Shown: positions 21,150-31,907 of the stretch, piece after piece
Layout of the letters: every line of letters starts with the position of its first letter
How positions within the stretch are numbered: position 1 is the stretch's first letter
Assembly (NCBI GenBank): GCA_029255685.2
Contig: CM055319.2
Coordinates: 38,264,530-38,328,529, forward strand
Reading direction: 5' to 3'
DNA: 64,000 nucleotides
Source of the DNA: Silene conica
Taxonomy: Eukaryota; Streptophyta; Magnoliopsida; Caryophyllales; Caryophyllaceae
Notes under the pieces: generated by a model
Told to the model about the DNA's origin: nothing
What the model saw: only the letters and a program-made list of their open reading frames with translations
Databases searched by the model: none
Program-made: the position numbers and the translations under genes

Positions 21150-24100
21150 TACCTTTTTCGGTCTATATAAGGTAAAATTCCTCGATTTTCAGCTCATTTC
21201 TTTCGACCGAGTTTTCTGAGTTCTTCCCCCTTTTTTGTGCTTTTTCAAAATTACTTGCAATTTAAGCTTTGTTTTGCCCAAATAACAACTACATTATAAT
21301 ACCCGACTGATTTACATTTCAATTTCGACAACAGCCCTATCAAAAAACTCGATTTCAAGCCCCAATTCGAAAATTTTCGATTCTAGGGTTTCGGTTGAAG
21401 TTTCGAATTTTGTGCTTTTTGTTCCAATTATTTGCAATACGTGGGTATTCTCAACAACAAGTAAGTGTTCCTAGCTCTTCTTTGCTTAATTAAACACCCA
21501 ATTCCCTTAGTTTTTCGAATTTTAGGGTGTATACTAGTCGAGCTTCGAATAGTGCCCTTTAACTGTTTAATCTTTGTTTAAATTAGTTTTTACTTGTTGT
21601 TTAATGTAGTAATGGACCAATTAACTCAATCCCCTGCTCCTGAACCTTCTGTCGAGACAATCGTCTCGAATGTCGTAATCGAGATAACAAAGCAACACTC
21701 TATTGCTGCTGTCGAGGAGTCTGGACAGCCTCTTGTTATTGTTACTGAGGCTGTGACGGTGTCTTCCGACATCGTCGTTCCTGGGGCAGGGATGACCGTG
21801 AGTCCACCGGCCTTGGAGGGTACTGTTGCTTCTCAAGCAACTCCTGGTGCCCCTGTTACAGTGGAGGACGTCGAGACGGAGTCCGAGAGTGACTCTGGGG
21901 AGGAGACCGAGTCTGACAAGGATGATGGACAGCCGCATCCTCCTTTCTCTTTGTTAGCTGCGGGTGCCACTCATAGGTACTCAAAGCTCCCTAGGATTTC
22001 TCGTCCCCAGTCCTTGGCCATCACCACCACCACTTCTCGACCTCCTATGGTCGCCTCTTCGAGCTCCAGTGCAGTTTCTACTGTGCTCACCATCGCACCT
22101 GGGGCCACTGCTGCCGAGCCCCCTGTTATTGAGGCTACTGCTACGCCTCCTTCTGCTGCGGCCACATCTTAGAGGGTCGTTGTCACTTCTTCTCAAGGGA
22201 CAAACCTCGCCCCTTTGCCTAAGAGGCCCAAGGTACGTTTTGTTTCTGCTGACCACCGTTCTAGGTTGTCTACGCTTTTGTCTGTACCCCTCACCCCGAC
22301 CCGTTTCCTCTCGCGCCCTGACGTAGAGACTCTAGGTATCTATGAGGATGTTTGCCACTTGCTGAACGGGATGAGGATGTCTGGTTTGATTAGGATGGAG
22401 GAGCTCACGCTAGATAGACCTACCTACGAGTTCTTTAGCTCCTTCACCTTTGACCCAAAGAGCTATAGGGAGGACCGCACTCTCCCTTGTATTCATTTCC
22501 GACTCATGAATGAGTCGTTTGACTGGACTCTAGGGCAGTTTGGGGAGGCATTAGGCCTCGTTAGTGATGGACCCATCGATCCTCCTCGAAGGCTCGTACC
22601 TCAGTTGTGGGCTGCCTCTCTCACACTCCACTCTCTTCACGGAAGGGAGCCCATGTTCACACACCAGCCCCTCGTTATTTTCTTAGTTTGTTGGGTGAGA
22701 CTATCTTTCGGCGACCTGAGTCCAATAACCTCAGCAACACTGAGCTTGCCATCTTGGCCGGGTACGTGAACATCGATTCGCGTACCCTTTTTGTTCTTAA
22801 CATTTCATTTCTGGTTGCTCAGTGTTGGAGTGGTGTTGGGAGGCGGGTCACGAGCGCTATGGTCTGTGGCGGATTGGTCACTAGGATCCTCCACCACATT
22901 CGCCCTACTTACATCGAGAGGGTTTGCCTAGTGGGGGAGATTGGGCGCCTAGACATACAGGCCATGCGAGTCTTTCGCTGGCTAGATGGGATGACGTGGA
23001 AGATTTGTGGCTACCCTTCAGTGACCCTACCTTGCGCCACACTTCCTTGTCTTTTATCGCTCTCCACTGTTGAGGGAGCGAGACCACCACCCACCACCTA
23101 CCATCTCACATTCACCACCGCACCGCCCTCTTCTTCTGGGAAGAAGAGGAAGCGCGAGATTGAGCAGTCTTCCCAGTCTCCGACCCAGACTCCACCACCT
23201 AGAGTTGGACCTACAGCCGCGTCCACGCCCACGTCCACGCCCGCGTCCGCATCCACGTTCACCTTCATGACCACTCCATCCATCATTCGTACACCTACCA
23301 CCCTCACCACTCACTCACCTTCGCCATCACCTACTCCTACCCCTACCCCTGTTTCTTCTGGGATGGTTTATCCTCCCAACTTTGTTTTACCTCCTGCCCA
23401 TGAGGCGCCTGCGGTCTCCGACCAAAGGGCGTCGTGATCCTGCGCTTGATGGCATGTGTAGGTACCTCACCGAGATGCGACGGGATCAGGCTTTGGCCAT
23501 GTTCCCTATCTTTGAGGACTACATCCGCACAGCACATCCCCTTCCAGCGGGATAGGTGCATCCTTCTTTCTACCGATACCCAGATGGTGGGTACCCTCAC
23601 TCTTCTTCTTCTGATGAGGAGAGGGAGGAGACACCGGTAGCGAGAGAGGTGCGCTTACGTGCCGAGGCTGCAGCGAGGCATGCTACGAGAGAGGAGGAGG
23701 AGGATCCTACGTTTCAGGAGGACACTAGTAGAAAAACATTAATTTGCGGCTCTTCATTTGCGGCGTTTTTTCTAAGTAGCAGCAAATAGGAATTGAATTT
23801 AATGAATTTTTTAAAAATACACAATGTTATTTGAGGCGTTTATTGATAAAACGCTGCAAATAGAGGAATATGAGGCGTTTTATCCCAAAACGCAGCAAAT
23901 AAGATAATTAATATTTTAAAAAGTAAACAAGTAACCCCCTCACTCATCGGTCATTGTTATCCGCTCATCCCTCATCCCTCATCCCTCATCCCTCATCCCT
24001 CATAGTCTTACACCTCTCAATCCGACAGTCAGCCACTATGAACCACCGTCCTTCGCCCTCCAAGACGTGTCACCGTACTGTTAACTACCGCGTTTTCGCG

Positions 24101-24984
24101 ACCTTTCCCCACAGGTTTGTCACTCCGTATTTTATTTCAATTGAATCATTTCATTTTACTTAGGGTTTACAGATAATTCAATTTTCTTATGATTCCTTGT
24201 TTAAATAGGTTCAAATAATACTCATAGGGTTTATTTAATTATTTGATAGTGTTTAATTTGTGCTAGTACTCTTGGATTCTCGATTCGTTTTGGTGTGTCG
24301 TTGCTCAGAGCACAGCTACACGGTAAGAGGTTGTGTTTATAGGAAGAAAACGCGCCATGGCTCTTCAAAATATATGGAGAAGTTTATACCATTTACAGGA
24401 TGTTTTTTTATCTAACAATTAATTAAAGTGATGTTTGTTTATCTAACGTTTGGTTTCGTTTTTATTATATTTTACTCTATCTTATAGCAGTAGATGGAAT
24501 TTAAGAACAGTATTAAACAATTATAAGCAAGGGTCTTTCATCTCTTCCAAGAACATCAGTGATGGTCATAAGGTCTTCACCCCCAATTCAGCCTACCACC
24601 CACATTCCCACCAAAAACTAATCACCCACATTATTGTTCCCTGAAGTCCTATTTACTATCCCTGAAGTCACCGTCTCCAGAGTCTTTCATCTTTCACTTT
24701 ATCCTTCTATTCTCCGAACCAGTGCATCACAGTTATCTTCATATTTTCAAACCAATGCAAGCAAAGCTTTATTGCCATATCCTCAAGAAGCGTGACTGTC
24801 TTTACTCTTTACGGATGTATTTCCACACATATAATGTATCATTAGCATCTCTGCCACATTCATCGTTTAAGCATCACAGTTTTGGTGGGCTGTGAAGATC
24901 AGATGTAATAAAAGTGTCACTGTTACTGTGCCATTTGCAAAAGGAGAGGCGGAAGTGAAAATAGGAAACTTCCCCATCACCAGT

Positions 24985-25107
24985 GGCTAAAAACTGTTCT
25001 GTCTGAGCCAGACGTTATTTCAATGTCGTTTATCCCAATTATATCTCTGTTGAATGGTGTCCCTGGGAGTGGATTCTTAAGCCATGCTATAAATCTATAC
25101 CTTCGCT
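24985..25107 (+). pseudogene. Captured exon of a MACPF-domain protein (NSL1/CAD1-like)
   Basis: The frame reads HQWLKTVLSEPDV, then SMSFIPIISLLNGVPGSGFL and SHAINLYLR. It ends one base into the next codon at a GT donor (GTATGT at 25108). This resembles the conserved C-terminal part of the plant MACPF proteins NSL1 and CAD1, which restrain cell death and immunity. The start of the exon is uncertain. The following exon (the KPPIEEL-like block) is not found, so only a fragment was captured. No stop lies within it. The assignment rests on motif recognition. Confidence 0.72.
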
Positions 25108-26109
25108 GTATGTTTGTGTAACTGTAGCTTTATCTTCTTAGTGACAAAATGGCTCATCTACCTCACTTTACTAGTGTTACCTTTATCACATTTCCTTTAT
25201 AACTGGGTATCTGACAGTATTCAATTGATCCTGTAGAGTTGATGTGGCAGGTTACCGCACTATTAGAAAACTATTTGTCGGCGTAGTTAACTTACAGGTA
25301 TTGATTCAGCTTCTTTAGTTTTAGGGAATATGGAATCCCTCGTTCTATAAGTTTAAGATTTAGGTATTGATTAAGGTTCTTGATGAGGTACAAAGTCAGT
25401 TAGTCATCGTCTCCGACCGTCTGATTGTAAAACCCCTCGCGAAAGCGGAAATATAAAACATACAAAATACTAAAAATGCAGCGGAATTAAATTTTTTTAA
25501 CATAACTAACATGCGAGGTGAATTAAAACTGAAACTGAAAGTAAAATATATATATATATATATATACAATCAGCCTGGGATGGCACATCCCTACAGGCAC
25601 TCATAACTGAAATGTAAACTAAGTCTAACTAACGTAAACGTGTAAGTCAATCGATGATTACGATCATCGCTCGCTAAGTCCATGCAACCCTCTGCCAACC
25701 ACCTGTCATGTACCTACATACATGTAAACATGAACGCCACAATCAGTGGGTAGTGACTACAGTTCTCCTAGCCACCTTTTGTTACGACACGTAACACATA
25801 AATACAAGCAGAATACTCCAACATATAAAAACATGTGAAGTATAAAATCTCATCAACTGAATCATACTATCATGCAATTACTAATGCACGGCTCTCAACC
25901 AACTTCATAAACCGTTTGGAAGGAGAGCCGGTTTCCCTACTGGTTACCCAGTCGGGGGGTCTTTCAGTCCAACTATTTATGAAACCGATCAAAGAGTCAT
26001 CCAATGCCTTGGATGAACAAACTATAACTCAAGTAACACAATCATTAACTTCATCATGTATATCTGACACTGTACCAATCTCAAGGCAAGCAGATATAAA
26101 ACAAACACT

Positions 26110-26615
26110 AGCAATGGGTCCAGAGGTGAACTTAACACATATCCCACTACCAAAACAATGTCGGGTCCAGAGGTGAACTTAACACATATCCCAACATGCA
26201 AATCAAGTAAAGGGTCCAGAGGTGAACTTAACACATATCCCTATACATACAATTCAAGAAAAGGGTCCAGAGGTGAACTTAACACATATCCCTAATCATC
26301 CATAAGCAGAGGGTCCAGAGGTGAACTTAACACATATCCCAATGCTACAAACAAGTATTGGGTCCAGAAGTGAACTTAACACATATCCCAATACACAGCT
26401 ATCGCACACCGGGTCCAGAGGTGAACTTAACACATATCCCGTGTACGACAACCGATCACGTGTCAGGTCCAGAGGTGAGCTTAACACATATCCTGACACG
26501 CCACAAGCAAGACACGTAATGGGTCCAGAGGTGAACTTAACACATATCCCATCACGCGACATACAAAACACGTAATGGGTCCAGAGGTGAACTTAACACA
26601 TATCCCATCACGCGA
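26110..26615 (-). repeat. Ten-unit hairpin array of solo LTR E
   Basis: Ten units share the core TCCAGAGGTGAACTTAACAC followed by ATAT, and are separated by variable spacers, about 51 bp per unit. Bases on the two sides of each core pair with each other and change together. Unit 6 has GTATTGGG (26355-26362) with CCCAATAC (26387-26394). Unit 8 has CGTGTCAGG (26459-26467) with CCTGACACG (26492-26500). In unit 8 the common GGG/CCC becomes AGG/CCT on both sides. Units 9 and 10 are nearly identical, as after a recent duplication. Confidence 0.9.
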
Positions 26616-26892
26616 CATACAACTCAACCATTAACATCCAAAGATAGAAACTAACCTATAGCTCTAACTTCTTAAACCACTAAACAACACTTAATTGATC
26701 CCGGGAACTAAGACGAGGGAGAGTCGGTTTCCCTTTCGGTTACCCGACCGGGGGGTCTCTATCCTCACTCCATTCCTGAACCCAATATAGTGTCGCCCAT
26801 CCTCCGGGGACCTCAAACACATATCAAAGATACAAGGAACGAGTTTCAATCCAAACCGATAAACCGTTTAAAAGTTAAAAGCAAAACAATGA

Positions 26893-27295
26893 GAACAGGG
26901 GCTCTCAGCCGGTCCCTGACCGTCTGCCGGTCCACCGGCTGGGAGTCCCTTCCCATGCCCAATCAATCGGCTGAAAAACAAGAGAAGAGGCTCTCAGCCG
27001 GTGGACCGTCCGCCGGCCAGCCGGCTAGGAGTCCCTTCCCTAAAGCCAAACTTCAAACTTATAACACGAGGAGTGACTCTCAGCCGTTGCACCGGCTGTC
27101 GGCCTGCCGGCTGGGAGTCACTTCCCATGCCTTTTTCCAAAACTTGAAAACCCAAGAAGGATCCTGAGCCGGTCGACCGGCGGCCGACTGACCGGCTCAG
27201 AAACCTTTCTCAATTTCTGAACATTCAAAACTTAACACATTGACTCTGAGCCGGCCGACCGGCTGCCGGTCAGCCTGCCGGCTCAGAGTCCGCTG
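26893..27295 (-). repeat. GC-rich nested-hairpin array of solo LTR E
   Basis: Five units carry CAGCCGG or GAGCCGG facing CCGGCTG or CCGGCTC across about 20 bp, and the arms extend into unit-specific flanks. In the last unit GACTCTGAGCCGG faces CCGGCTCAGAGTC; in the third GTGACTCTCAGCCG faces CGGCTGGGAGTCAC. The equivalent four-unit array of F is at 35815-36135. Confidence 0.85.
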
Positions 27296-28511
27296 TACGC
27301 AAACTCGAAATTCCTATCAAAAGCAATTCATCCCAAATCAATCTCAAACCTCTAAGTTAACAACAACTAATGTTTACCCATTATCACAAATCATCCAATA
27401 ACACTATCTATCAGCAATTAAACCCATAACAATCCTCAATACGATTATATTTTGTATCCGTCGCAAAACATAAATTTCAGAAATTAAACCATTATTCATA
27501 TGAAACATCAAGTAAGCATATAATCCTCAAGTAAGATCATTCCTAACATGTTACTAAGTTCAAACAACAACCATAACACTAAAAATCAGAAACTTAAGCC
27601 AATTCAAACAAGAAAAATTGCTAATGTATACAATAAGGCCGAGTTTCTCATTATCGTCACCTTTACTTAGCAAAATCTTTGAAATCTTCGAGATCGTCTT
27701 CAATAATCACCAAGCCTTCTTCCGGGTTACACCAACACCGTCTAAAACAACACAAACATCGAAGAAAATCACGAATTTCGAAATTACAAGAGCAGGCCGA
27801 AATTTTAACGGAAAGATTATGAGATAAAACTTACCTAGAAAGAAGGAGGGCGAGAAGAGGAATCCGAGGCCGCGAAAATCGTCTCAATCGGATAAGAAAC
27901 GAAGATTCTATGAGCATTTTAAGATTGAAGGAGAAATTTATAAAAATGGTGTTTGTTGTTGTTCGCAAATCTGAAAAATGAATTGGAGGAGGGAGGTAGA
28001 AGATGGTGGGGTTAGGGTTTTGTGAGGAAAAAGAGGGGAAATGGGTCCATTAACAAGTTAGGCCCATAAGACAAGTTTTAAGACGGTTTAAGCTAAAAAC
28101 ACCGACTTAAGGTAACTATAAACTTAAGATGATATAAATATTTCCGGACTATGAAATTAAATTGTTAATACGTAAATTATGAATTTAAATGAAACCTTAT
28201 TTTAAATCCTTTAAAATATTATCACATAAATTAATTAGTTATTTAGAAGAAATTCCAAAAATTACGAAATATAAATTAATTCTCGAACTTGAACTTAAAA
28301 TCATTAAACTTCCAAGTCCCGAAATATTGGGATGTTACACTGATTGTCGGTGCTGTTGTTTTATGCCTATTGCCTTCTTCTGTGAAAGCTAATCTAAATC
28401 TTTGGTTAAACTGTATACGCAGTGCTTCTATTGACTGATGTTAAACATTTGTTTTTGCATCTCAAAATGCAGTATTGTCCCAGTTTTAATGGAATGAGAA
28501 TTATGTTGCAG

Positions 28512-28798
28512 GAAAAACGACCCAAGCTCACGGTTACAATCCTTGGACACCTTTTTTCAGTGCGCTAATGGGGTAAGCCAGTATCTTATGCATGTTGTGA
28601 CGTATATATTTTTTATATTCGACTTGTTAGTAATCGAGATCCAGTACACTTCTGCTGCTGATGGAAAACTCAAGAAGACGGAAATATGCCATGGCTCAAT
28701 TGAGCCCACAATTATAGGCAACAAGATTTTCCTGCAATTGGGTTTTCTCCCATTGTTTATACTCCACCTATTCCATGACCACAATGAGGTATCTTCCT
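28512..28798 (+). pseudogene. Two captured exons of an unidentified gene in CACTA-2
   Basis: Exon 1 (28512-28572, 61 nt) follows a GCAG acceptor and ends before GTAAGC. Exon 2 (28645-28798, 154 nt) follows CCAG and ends before GTATCT. One frame is open across both and includes LQSLDTFFQCANG and YTSAADGKLKKTEICHGSIE. I do not recognise the protein, and the hydrophobic end may be read out of true frame. It is in the same orientation as the MACPF fragment. Confidence 0.5.
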
Positions 28799-30971
28799 TT
28801 TTTTTCTGCGAATTTATAGCATTTCATGTACACACGCGGATGCACACTACTATTATAGAATTTATAATCTTGATTGCAGTAGACCGTCTTTTGTTTTTTT
28901 GCATTGATGAAGATATGCTTTTTAAATAACTTTAGATTTTCATGCTTGTTAAACAAATTGGATGCCCTGCCATTTTCTCCTATCTCGTCTCATTACTCAT
29001 GTATAAGCTCGTAGTTATAAAAAAATTTCTAGGATTTTCACTTAGTAACAAATGCTTCGACTTTACTATTAATATCGCGTGAGCCCTGTAAAACATAATA
29101 ATTTAGTGAGTCAACGCTTATTGATTAATTTTTTCCAAGCCATTTTAAGTCACATTTCTATCGTTAATAGTTGCTGCATTCCTGTTGTTAATAGCTGTTG
29201 TATTCCTGTCAATAGTGCAGTAATTGTTGTAGCAGTGTTTCTGCCTGCAGTAATCTGTTGTATATCATTATTCAGCGTGCACTTCGCGGCCAGCTGAATC
29301 ATTAGTGGTTGGCTGGTTGCAAGAATTGATTCACTTGCAATATTAGTATTAGAAATAGGTCTTTATATCTCTGAAATTGGATGGATTGGAGTGAAACAAA
29401 TCCACAATGTCCTCCACAGCTATAAAAAACAGTGAACACAAATAAGCTTCTTTATTGAACAAATATGAAATTATTGTTTTGGTTCACTTGGTTTTTCTGT
29501 TTTGATTATGTTTTAGTACAAATATGCTATTATCTGAATTCACGCTACATGAACAGGTGAAATGGCCAAGGTGTTAAGATGGTTATTTTACTACAAGGCG
29601 TGTTAACCGACTGAGAAAGTGTTGTTGCCAGACGTCTAGAGCATTTAGTTAAATTTTTAGGTTGTAGATTGCATTTGTATTTATTTTTGAATGTATATGT
29701 ATTTTATTTGTAGGATCCTTGTATCAATTTGGTGTATGAATAATTTAAGATTGTATATGGAAGAATATCTTTGAGAGCTAAATTAAAATCATTTTGTTTC
29801 AATTAATTTTTATTTTATTAATTTTTTTTTTCTTTTTTTTTATTATTTGCTGCGTTTTTTTGAAAAAACGCCTCAAATAAGAGTGTTATTTGCTGCGTTT
29901 TTCCAAAATAACGGCTCAAATAAGAGTTCTTATTTGCTGCGTTTTTTCAAGAAAACGCTGCAAATAGGCAGTTATTTGCTGCGTTTTTTAAACGCCGCAA
30001 ATAACTTTGTTATTTGCTGCCCCCTTATTTGCTGCTACACCAAAAACGCCGCAAATGACCACTTTTTTGACGCCGCAAATTAATGTTTTTGTACTAGTGG
30101 GAGGAGCCTTCTCGTGATGCTTAGAGCTTCCCTAGTTTTGGTACTGGTTTGGGGAAGCCAGTTTAGTGAGTACCACCGTTCTTTCCATCTTTTCTTTCGT
30201 TTTTCTTTTGTTTTTAGGAACATGTATTAGGTTGATATCCCTTTCCCCTTGCTTGCTAGTTTTGATGTGCTGAGAAGACAACGAGGGCGTTGTCTGTTTT
30301 GGTTTGGGGAGGGTATGCATCCTTTTGCGTCTGCATTTGCATTTCGTTTTGCATTCACGTTTATTGCTTTATGTAAATTTCAGAAAATTTTCAAAATTTC
30401 AAACAATATCACGTTTATTTTTGCATTTAGTCGAGTCGGATTGGAGATTTGATGATGACAAAGCCGTTTATAGTCAATTTCATGTCATGTTATGCAAATT
30501 TTCGACCCTTGCCTTGTGAAGTTTTAAGCGTCATCCCGAATTTTGTCATGGACTTCATGTTAGATCACTAGACTTGACTCATAGTTTTGGCAACCTACTA
30601 CACATTCTGAGCTTTAGAGCCTTTTAACTGATGACATCTATGACCGGTTACATTAGGATTGTGAGTAGTACTCCCTGCGTTTCATGTTTTGCTTGTGTAT
30701 GAGTCTTGGTTTATTATTGCCTACACGTACCGTTTTGTGGTTGGTATTACACGTAGGAGAACTATTGCATCACCCCCTTCTCGTTTTGCCCATTTAGCCC
30801 CACATTAGCCAAAAATTGCCTTTTGTCCCTTTAACTACATCCTATATACTGCCTACCTTATGCTGAGCTAGGAGTAGTGAAGGATTTGTGGCATTTTTAT
30901 CAATTTTTTGGCCTGTTTTCATTGTTGTTGGAGTCTTTGTGAAGGAAAGGGCAATTATCAGCCGAATTTTA

Positions 30972-31907
30972 CTCGATCGAGGGCCATTTATACTCGATCG
31001 AGTGGTTTTCCTGGCTAAATTGATCGATCGACAGCTTCAAAAAGAAAAGTACTCGATCGAAGCTTTTTATGCTCGACCGAGTAAACGGGGGAAGGAAAGT
31101 AGTCGATTGACCGCCCATTTTGGTCGATCGAGAAAAGGTTACCACTGTTACCGAGGGTTTTCATCAAAAACAAAAAGAAAAGAAAAAAAAACAATCAAAG
31201 AAAAATTCAAAAATAAAAGAATTCAAAGAAAGAAAGAAAAAATTGATGAAAAGAAAAAAAAAAACGGAAATTTAGTATCCGGTTGACAGTTGGTATGATT
31301 TTGATTAGTATTTGTTTGCCTAGCAAAGGCAATGCGTTATATGTATAGTCGGAAGAATTGGGAATGTATTTTCATGAGATTTGGAGGTTCTAGCTCGGCT
31401 TAAACCCCCACTTACCCATACTTGTTTTACCCCTTTCTGTCCCACTTAGCCTCACTATCCCAAAACTTGCAATAGTTCGGCGTGTAATGGACATCGTTGG
31501 TGGTTGTGCGTGTGTACGGTGCTTGAAACCTTTATTCATGCTAGTCTAGCATTCATGTTTTGTCGGTTGTAGTTTAGGCGAGAGTCTATACTTCTTTATT
31601 TTTTTCTTCTCTTCACATATATTTTACCATTTGCTTGATTGAGAGAAGAGTGATTCCGGGAGAGTCCGAAATTTTATGAGTCTAGCAAGGTTGAAAGTCT
31701 ACATGTGTTTTCCACGATATGTACAAATTCGTTCGCTTATTTCCAGTCTTGGCATCGGTTGATTTTTGGGCATAGTATATGCTTGGCATTGACTATTTTG
31801 GTAGCTTGAGTCTTTTTTCCATCCATTAGGTCCGTAATTTTTCTTTAGTTTGTTCTATTTTGCATTAGGTTTGCTTGAGGACAAGCAAAGGTTCGGTTGG
31901 GGAAGTT
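30972..31907 (+). other. 3' region and polypurine tract of element B
   Basis: After ORF1 (stop at 30124) about 1.8 kb is non-coding. It holds palindromes CTCGATCGAG at 30972 and 30993 (21 bp apart) with near copies to 31130, and an A-rich run at 31170-31265. The sequence GGTTCGGTTGGGGAAGTT (31890-31907) directly precedes the 3' LTR and is its polypurine tract. Confidence 0.8.

Larger units (their letters stand above)
25426..28339 (-). mobile_element. Solo LTR E (same superfamily as D and F)
   Basis: The ends are TGTAAAACCCCTCGCG at 25426 and GGGATGTTACA at 28339, flanked by CTGAT on both sides (25421-25425 and 28340-28344). On the minus strand it starts TGTAACATCCCAATATTTCG like the F LTRs. 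At 2914 bp with no PBS, polypurine tract or second LTR, it is a solo LTR. It holds a (TA)n run near 25546-25566, ten repeats at 26110-26615 and five GC-rich hairpins at 26893-27295. It has no coding capacity; small frames inside follow the repeats. Confidence 0.93.
23723..30099 (+). mobile_element. CACTA-2: Pack-CACTA element inserted in ORF1 of element B
   Basis: The termini are CACTAGTAGAAAAACATTAA on the left and its near complement on the right. The 3-bp target duplication GGA (23720-23722 and 30100-30102) is the CACTA signature. Subterminal repeats pair GCGGCGTTTT with AAACGCAGCAAATA. Both ends match CACTA-1 in opposite orientation, but the interior cargo differs. No transposase is present. 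It carries a MACPF exon at about 24985-25107, two unknown exons at 28512-28798, and solo LTR E. A CTCATCC microsatellite lies at 23966-24003. Confidence 0.93.
21612..30124 (+). pseudogene. Athila ORF1-like gene of element B, interrupted by CACTA-2
   Basis: From the ATG at 21612 the frame encodes an acidic Ser/Thr/Pro-rich N-terminus. A region resembling the ATHILA ORF-1 family follows (LGIYEDVCHLLNGM, PTYEFFSSFTFDP, IHFRLMNESFDWTLGQFGEA), then a proline-rich tail with GKKRKRE as a possible nuclear signal. The function of this family is unknown; it has been compared with env or plant-mobile-domain proteins. Breaks are a TAG at 22170, a frameshift near 22620 and stops near 23437 and 23553. CACTA-2 entered at 23723; after it the frame resumes with EEPSRDA and stops at 30122-30124. 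Confidence 0.72.

Noticed and set aside
23054..23314. Arg/Gly-rich and proline-rich frames in several phases
   Set aside because: They are shadows of the GC-rich proline-coding tail of the Athila ORF1-like gene.
26110..26615. CRISPR array (regular repeats with unique spacers)
   Set aside because: It lies inside a plant solo LTR with a target duplication, there are no cas genes, and the spacers are partly complementary across each repeat, which CRISPR spacers are not.
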